Shown in pieces: positions 34,185-38,189 of a stretch of 38,189 nucleotides of DNA. The stretch's first letter is position 1. Every line of letters begins with the position of its first letter. The stretch lies in assembly GCA_020629235.1 (NCBI GenBank), contig JAHDDS010000010.1:16978-55166 (forward strand). Direction: 5' to 3'. Under the pieces are notes generated by a model. It had not been told where the DNA came from and did no database searches. It worked only from the letters and a program-made list of their open reading frames with translations. Source of the DNA: Planktomarina sp. Its GTDB lineage: Bacteria; Pseudomonadota; Alphaproteobacteria; Rhodobacterales; Rhodobacteraceae. The position numbers were made by a program, and so were the translations under genes.

Positions 34185-35065
34185 TGGAGCGTATAAATCT
34201 GACCCCCGATCTGTCCTTTTCGCGCATTGTCTATGGCATGTGGCGTTTGGGGGACGATGCCAACACCACGCCCGAACATGTCACCGCCAAGGTGCAAGCC
34301 TGTTTGGATCAGGGCATCACCACCATGGACCAGGCCGACATATATGGCGGCTATATGGCCGAAGAAGTTTTGGGCGCGGCCATGACCCCTGCCCTGCGCA
34401 ATCAGATCGAAATCGTCACCAAATGCGACATCGTGGCCCCGGTGGGCCGGTATGCAGACGCGCCGGTGAAATACTATGACACCAGCCGCGCCCACATATT
34501 GGCATCGGTCGACCATTCGTTGCAGCTGATGAAGATTGACCACATCGATGTGCTGCTGATCCACCGGCCTGATCCGTTGATGAACCACTTTGAAACCGGC
34601 GCCGCCCTGGACGAGGTGGTGGCATCGGGCAAAGTGCGCGCCGTGGGTGTGTCCAATTTTCGGCCTTGGGACTGGTCCTTGTTGCAATCGGCCATGAAGA
34701 CCAAGCTGGTCACCAATCAAATCGAACTGTCCGTGACCCATCACACCCCCTTCACCAACGGGGACCTGGCGCATTTGCAAGAATTGGGCGTGTCGCCCAT
34801 GGCGTGGTCCCCCCTGGGGGGCGGATCGCTGTTCATGAACGGGCCGGTGATGGACATCCTGAAACGCATCGGGGACGCCCAAGGGGTGGACGGGTCTGCC
34901 GTGGCGGTGGCCTGGTTGTTGGCGCATCCGGCCAAAATCTTGCCCGTCATGGGCACCAACAATTTGGACCGCATTGCCAAAATCGCCGATGCCACCAAAG
35001 TGACCATCGACCGCCCCACTTGGTTTGAAATTTACACCGCCGCTTTGGGCGAAGAGGTCGCCTGA
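34184..35065 (+). CDS. Aldo/keto reductase, YdhF/SmoB-like
   Basis: A 293-residue AKR with catalytic Asp49, Tyr54, Lys80 and His127 visible in TTMDQADIYGGY, IVTKCD and LLIHRPDP. The YDTSRAHI and MAWSPLGGG segments resemble E. coli YdhF. It shares one base with the monooxygenase stop (TGATG). In the sulfoquinovose monooxygenase pathway an AKR (SmoB) reduces the 6-oxo-glucose product to glucose; this gene is placed correctly for such a role. For another sulfonate it could reduce the aldehyde released by desulfonation. Confidence 0.88.
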   Translation: MERINLTPDLSFSRIVYGMWRLGDDANTTPEHVTAKVQACLDQGITTMDQADIYGGYMAEEVLGAAMTPALRNQIEIVTKCDIVAPVGRYADAPVKYYDTSRAHILASVDHSLQLMKIDHIDVLLIHRPDPLMNHFETGAALDEVVASGKVRAVGVSNFRPWDWSLLQSAMKTKLVTNQIELSVTHHTPFTNGDLAHLQELGVSPMAWSPLGGGSLFMNGPVMDILKRIGDAQGVDGSAVAVAWLLAHPAKILPVMGTNNLDRIAKIADATKVTIDRPTWFEIYTAALGEEVA

Positions 35066-35562
35066 TGGTATCCATGATCGACACCAGCCCCAGTGATGGG
35101 CGTGCGCTGCGCACAGCCTTTGGGCGCTTTGCGACCGGGGTGACAGTGATCACCACGTTGGACGACGACGGCAAACCCTTTGGGATCACGGCCAACAGTT
35201 TTGCGTCGGTGTCTTTGGACCCGCCGTTGTTGCTGTGGTCGCCAGCCAAAGGATCGGGGCGCCACCGGGTGTTCACCCAGGCGCGGCATTTTGCGGTGCA
35301 CGTGATGCGCGACGATCAACGCGCGATCTGTGACGGGTTTGTCAAAGACGCCTATGCCTTTGACGGTGTGGTGTTTGGGTCAAACGAACACGGCGTGCCA
35401 GTGTTGGAGGAGGCACTGGCACGCTTTGAGTGTCGCCGCTTCGGGTTGACCGATGCGGGCGACCACACCCTCGTTTTGGGGGAAGTGCAGCGGTGCGCGA
35501 TCGGGGATGGCGCGCCGCTGACGTTTTTTGCCGGCGCGTACGGCGGCTTTGCGACCCAATAA
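35065..35562 (+). CDS. NAD(P)H:flavin oxidoreductase
   Basis: A 165-residue protein of the HpaC-like flavin reductase family (FMN-binding split barrel). ALRTAFGRFATGVTVITT, GITANSFASVSLDPPLLLWSPAK and TFFAGAYGGF are the typical segments. It supplies reduced FMN to a two-component monooxygenase, here most likely the SsuD-like enzyme two genes upstream. The start overlaps the AKR stop by one base (TGATG). Confidence 0.92.
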   Translation: MVSMIDTSPSDGRALRTAFGRFATGVTVITTLDDDGKPFGITANSFASVSLDPPLLLWSPAKGSGRHRVFTQARHFAVHVMRDDQRAICDGFVKDAYAFDGVVFGSNEHGVPVLEEALARFECRRFGLTDAGDHTLVLGEVQRCAIGDGAPLTFFAGAYGGFATQ

Positions 35563-35602
35563 AAACAAACGGGCGCAAAGAAAAACTGGGGAGGAACCGC
35601 CC

Positions 35603-36181
35603 ATGGGCGTGTTGACCGGGCTTTTGCGGCCCGTGGAAATGCTCAATTCACGACTGCTGGCTGTGGCCAAAGCGTTGGCCGCTGGATTGCTGGCAGTGAT
35701 GGTGGCGGTGGTGGTGTATCAGATCGTCATGCGGCTGATATCGCCCGCCGGGTGGACCACCCCTGCCGCAAAGTTTTTGATGCTGTGGATGATCGGTCTG
35801 GCCGCCCCTGTGGCGTACCGACATGGGGGGTTCGTGGGCATTGACCTGCTGGAACGGTCGCTGCCCCGCGTATTGTCGAACATTCTGATTCTGTTGATCC
35901 TGCTGATGTCCGCTGCGGTCATTGGCACGTGCATCCTGTTGGGGTGGGATATGGTGGACAGTTTCACCGGCAAAGGCACCATTTCCGGGCTGAAAATCAG
36001 CCTGGGATGGGCGGATATGAAGGATGTGAAATTCCGCAATTGGCACGCCTTTGCATCGCTGTTCGTGTGCTTTTGCCTGTTGGGGTTGGTGTGCGTCGAA
36101 CTGATCCTGCGCCATCTGGTACGCATGGGGGGTGGGGCTGATGGCCTGACACCCCTGGGTGATACGGGGGCGTTGGACTGA
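35603..36181 (+). CDS. TRAP transporter small permease (DctQ)
   Basis: A 192-residue membrane protein starting at ATG 35603, with GGGGAGG before it. It has four spans in the DctQ pattern: AKALAAGLLAVMVAVVVYQIVMR, FLMLWMIGLAAPVAYRHGGFVGID, LSNILILLILLMSAAVIGTCILLGWDM and FASLFVCFCLLGLVCVELILRHL. It partners with the DctM permease, whose ATG overlaps its stop by one base. The gap to the flavin reductase is 40 bases, so one transcript is likely. Confidence 0.9.
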   Translation: MGVLTGLLRPVEMLNSRLLAVAKALAAGLLAVMVAVVVYQIVMRLISPAGWTTPAAKFLMLWMIGLAAPVAYRHGGFVGIDLLERSLPRVLSNILILLILLMSAAVIGTCILLGWDMVDSFTGKGTISGLKISLGWADMKDVKFRNWHAFASLFVCFCLLGLVCVELILRHLVRMGGGADGLTPLGDTGALD

Positions 36182-37686
36182 TGTTGCTTTGGCTTCTTCC
36201 GCTGTTTTTGATCCTGTTGATGATCGGTCTGCCCGTGGCCTTGGGGCTGTTACTGGCACCGGGCGCTTTGGTGGGCATTTTCGGGGACGGCAACACGCCG
36301 TCAAACTTCAAAGCCATGGCGCAGTTGTACCGCAACCTGTTCAACGGCATGGACAGCTTTCCGTTGATGGCCCTGCCCTTCTTCTTGTTGGCGGGCGAGA
36401 TTATGAACCGCGGTGGCATCACCACGCGCTTGGTGGAATTTTCACAGGCTTTCATGGGCCATCTGCGCGGCGGCCTGGCCCATGTGAACATCCTGTCGTC
36501 CATTTTGTTTGCGGGGTTGTCGGGATCGGCCGTGGCGGACACATCGGCCCTGGGGTCCACGCTGATCCCCGCCATGGAAAAGAACGGATACACCCGCCGC
36601 TTCGCCGCCGCTGTCACAGCCGCCAGTTCGGTGATCGGCCCCATCATCCCGCCGTCGGGGATTATGATCATCTATGCCTATGTGATGGAAGAATCTGTGG
36701 CCGCCCTGTTTGCGGCGGGTATCGTCCCCGGCATTATGGTGGGCCTGGGGTTGATGCTGGTGGTGCGGCTGATGGCCGACAAATACGATCTGCCCAAAGC
36801 AGAACGCATCGTCACCAAAGACCAGACCATTGGGCGCATGGAAGGCATCGTCGCGTCGCTTTTGGTGCGGATCAACTTGGCCGCGATCTTTCTGCTGGTG
36901 GCGCAAATCGTGGGCAGCATCGCGGGCCTGGCCCCGAACCCGTGGATCACGTTCATCATCATGGTGCCCTTTGCCCATCTGGTGATGGTCTGGATGCGCG
37001 GCCAAGTCAGCGGTGATTTTCGCACCGTATGCAAAAAGGCCGCCGCCCCGTTGCAAACGCCCATCATCATTTTGGGGGGCATTCTGACCGGCTGGTTCAC
37101 CCCCACCGAGGCGTCCGTCATCGCGGTGGTGTACGCGTTGATCGTCAGCTTTGTGATCTTGCGGTCCATGACGCTGCGCGATTTGTGGGACCTGTTGGCC
37201 AAATCGTCTGTGGCCAGTGCCGCGGTGCTGCTGCTGGTGGGGGCGGCGGTGGCGTTCAAGACTGTCATTGCCATTTCCCATCTGCCGGAACTGATGACAG
37301 AAACGATCCTGGGGCTGTCGGACAACCCGCTGATCATTCTGTTTTTGATCAACATCCTGCTGTTCATCGTGGGCATGTTCTTGGACGCAGGCCCCGCCAT
37401 CATCATCTTGGGTCCGATCTTGGCGGACGTGTTCTTGGGCATCGACGTACACCCTGTGCATTTCGCCATCATCATGTCGGTGAACCTGACCGTGGGGTTG
37501 GCAACGCCCCCCATGGGGCTTGTCTTATTCGTGGCCAGTTCGGTCAGTCGCGAAAAGGTGGAAGTCATCGCCAAGGCCATCTTGCCCTTCCTGGCGGTAG
37601 AGGTTTTGGTGATCTTCCTGATCACCTATTTCCCCGCCATTTCACTGACCGTGCCGCGCCTGTTGGGGTATGTACCATGGCCGTGA
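36181..37686 (+). CDS. TRAP transporter large permease (DctM)
   Basis: A 501-residue protein with many membrane spans and DctM signature segments: FPLMALPFFLLAGEIMNRGGIT, GSAVADTSALGSTLIPAMEKNGY, SSVIGPIIPPSGIMIIYA, TGWFTPTEASVIAVVYAL, GMFLDAGPAIIILGPIL and GLATPPMGLVLFVASS. It drives uptake with a Na+ or H+ gradient. A non-family insertion after the first half (MADKYDLPKAERIVTKDQ...) makes it longer than the common 425 residues. The binding protein follows after a 131-base gap with an inverted repeat. Confidence 0.93.
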   Translation: MLLWLLPLFLILLMIGLPVALGLLLAPGALVGIFGDGNTPSNFKAMAQLYRNLFNGMDSFPLMALPFFLLAGEIMNRGGITTRLVEFSQAFMGHLRGGLAHVNILSSILFAGLSGSAVADTSALGSTLIPAMEKNGYTRRFAAAVTAASSVIGPIIPPSGIMIIYAYVMEESVAALFAAGIVPGIMVGLGLMLVVRLMADKYDLPKAERIVTKDQTIGRMEGIVASLLVRINLAAIFLLVAQIVGSIAGLAPNPWITFIIMVPFAHLVMVWMRGQVSGDFRTVCKKAAAPLQTPIIILGGILTGWFTPTEASVIAVVYALIVSFVILRSMTLRDLWDLLAKSSVASAAVLLLVGAAVAFKTVIAISHLPELMTETILGLSDNPLIILFLINILLFIVGMFLDAGPAIIILGPILADVFLGIDVHPVHFAIIMSVNLTVGLATPPMGLVLFVASSVSREKVEVIAKAILPFLAVEVLVIFLITYFPAISLTVPRLLGYVPWP

Positions 37687-37733
37687 TTTTTCTTTACGCA
37701 GGGGACGCTGTGGCGCACCCTGCATTCACCGGT

Positions 37734-37788
37734 GCGGTGGGTTTCACCCACCCTGCCATTCAACCATAGGGTGGGTGAAACCCACCGC
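37734..37788. repeat. 21-bp perfect inverted repeat, REP-like element
   Basis: The left arm (37734-37754) and right arm (37768-37788) are exact inverse complements of 21 bases, separated by a 13-base loop. Each arm is itself a near palindrome, GGTGGGT-TTC-ACCCACC, so several folds are possible. A further 6-bp stem CGCACC/GGTGCG (37714-37719, 37731-37736) overlaps it. The GTGGGTTTCACCCACC core looks like a repeat found in many bacterial genomes (from memory). It separates DctM from DctP and could protect or terminate part of the mRNA. Confidence 0.75.
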
Positions 37789-37817
37789 CACAAAAAACAA
37801 GCATAGGGAGGAAACAC

Positions 37818-38189
37818 ATGCTTAAAACATTCACCAAAGCAGCACTTGCGGCTGGCTTTATGATGACATCCGCCGTGGCGGGTTGGGCCGCTGGCCACGC
37901 GGAATACACCATCCGCGCCACTGCCAATTCCAACGAAAACGACGAAGACTATGACGGTCTGATCGTGTTCAAAAACTTCGTGGAAAGCGCGTCCAACGGT
38001 GCCATCGCTGTGGAACTGTTCATCGGCACGCAGCTGTGTTCGAAAGGCGCTGAATGTCTGCAAGGTGTGGCCGATGGGTCCATCGACGTGTACATTTCCA
38101 CATCCGGTGGGGCCGCTGGCCTGTTCCCATACGTGCAAGTTCTGGACCTGCCTTACCTGATGGCCGACGACCGCGTGGCGGAAGCCGTG
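37818..38189 (+). CDS. TRAP transporter substrate-binding protein (DctP), cut by the window end
   Basis: The first 124 codons of a DctP-type periplasmic receptor, with GGGAGG about seven bases before the ATG. A signal peptide covers about residues 1-25 (MLKTFTKAALAAGF ... AVAGWAAG). EYTIRATANSNENDEDYDGLIVFKNFVE, ELFIGTQLCSKGAECLQGVADGSIDV and VLDLPYLMADD fit the family N-lobe. The substrate-determining arginine lies beyond the window. This receptor follows its permeases, and the REP-like repeat precedes it. Its acidic, calcium-poor start gives no hint about the ligand. Confidence 0.93.
   Translation, partial: MLKTFTKAALAAGFMMTSAVAGWAAGHAEYTIRATANSNENDEDYDGLIVFKNFVESASNGAIAVELFIGTQLCSKGAECLQGVADGSIDVYISTSGGAAGLFPYVQVLDLPYLMADDRVAEAV

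Noticed and set aside
37677-37771. Thirty-codon frame between DctM and DctP
   Set aside because: It runs through the inverted repeat, has no ribosome site and overlaps the DctM end.
1-38189. CRISPR arrays, prophage, insertion sequences, tRNA or rRNA genes
   Set aside because: No regularly spaced repeats, transposase or phage proteins, or cloverleaf-like sequence were recognised. I could not run a dedicated tRNA or ncRNA search.

Overview
The window looks like a chromosomal stretch of a marine alphaproteobacterium of the Rhodobacteraceae (Roseobacter-type). This rests on the mix of families seen: DUF3572, an H-NOX-like/HNOBA-GGDEF pair, an MttB-like methyltransferase, a fused carnitine dehydrogenase/thioesterase, TRAP transport, an RTX-Hint giant protein, and a GAAC-N7-GAAC type LexA box. 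No rRNA, tRNA, CRISPR array, transposase or phage gene was found. About 32 protein genes fill nearly all of the sequence. The only long gene-poor stretch is about 6455-7209.

Left part (1-13.9 kb). A 2128-residue RTX repeat protein with a C-terminal Hint domain is read leftwards into a bidirectional terminator at 18-47. Next come a coupled pair, an H-NOX-like protein without its haem ligand and an HNOBA-GGDEF diguanylate cyclase. They are followed by an MttB-superfamily methyltransferase and a coupled DUF3572/HAD phosphatase pair. Divergent from that pair is a protein that reads like a degenerate receiver plus GGDEF. Then comes a leftward set of EF-hand protein, ECF sigma factor, small membrane protein and CnrX-like periplasmic metal sensor.

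Middle part (14.5-25 kb). A NUDIX hydrolase converges on a DMT transporter. The leftward operon BKACE, carnitine dehydrogenase-thioesterase and SDR should convert L-carnitine to glycine betaine. An aldo/keto reductase is divergent from an orphan ImuA-like gene whose promoter carries a LexA box and appears to make a leaderless mRNA. YceI, MFS and MetG genes follow.

Right part (25-38.2 kb). A four-gene overlapping operon (acyltransferase, STAS/nucleotidyltransferase/beta-helix fusion, GT2 synthase, DUF3131) looks like an uncharacterised surface-polysaccharide system. It is divergent from a small OmpA-domain lipoprotein-sized protein. The last block is a catabolic locus: GntR/UTRA regulator and Gfo/Idh oxidoreductase on one strand; SsuD-like monooxygenase, aldo/keto reductase, flavin reductase and TRAP DctQ, DctM and DctP on the other. 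The monooxygenase/AKR/flavin-reductase trio matches the enzyme set of oxidative sulfoquinovose desulfonation, here combined with a TRAP transporter. A 21-bp perfect inverted repeat separates DctM from DctP, and DctP runs off the window.
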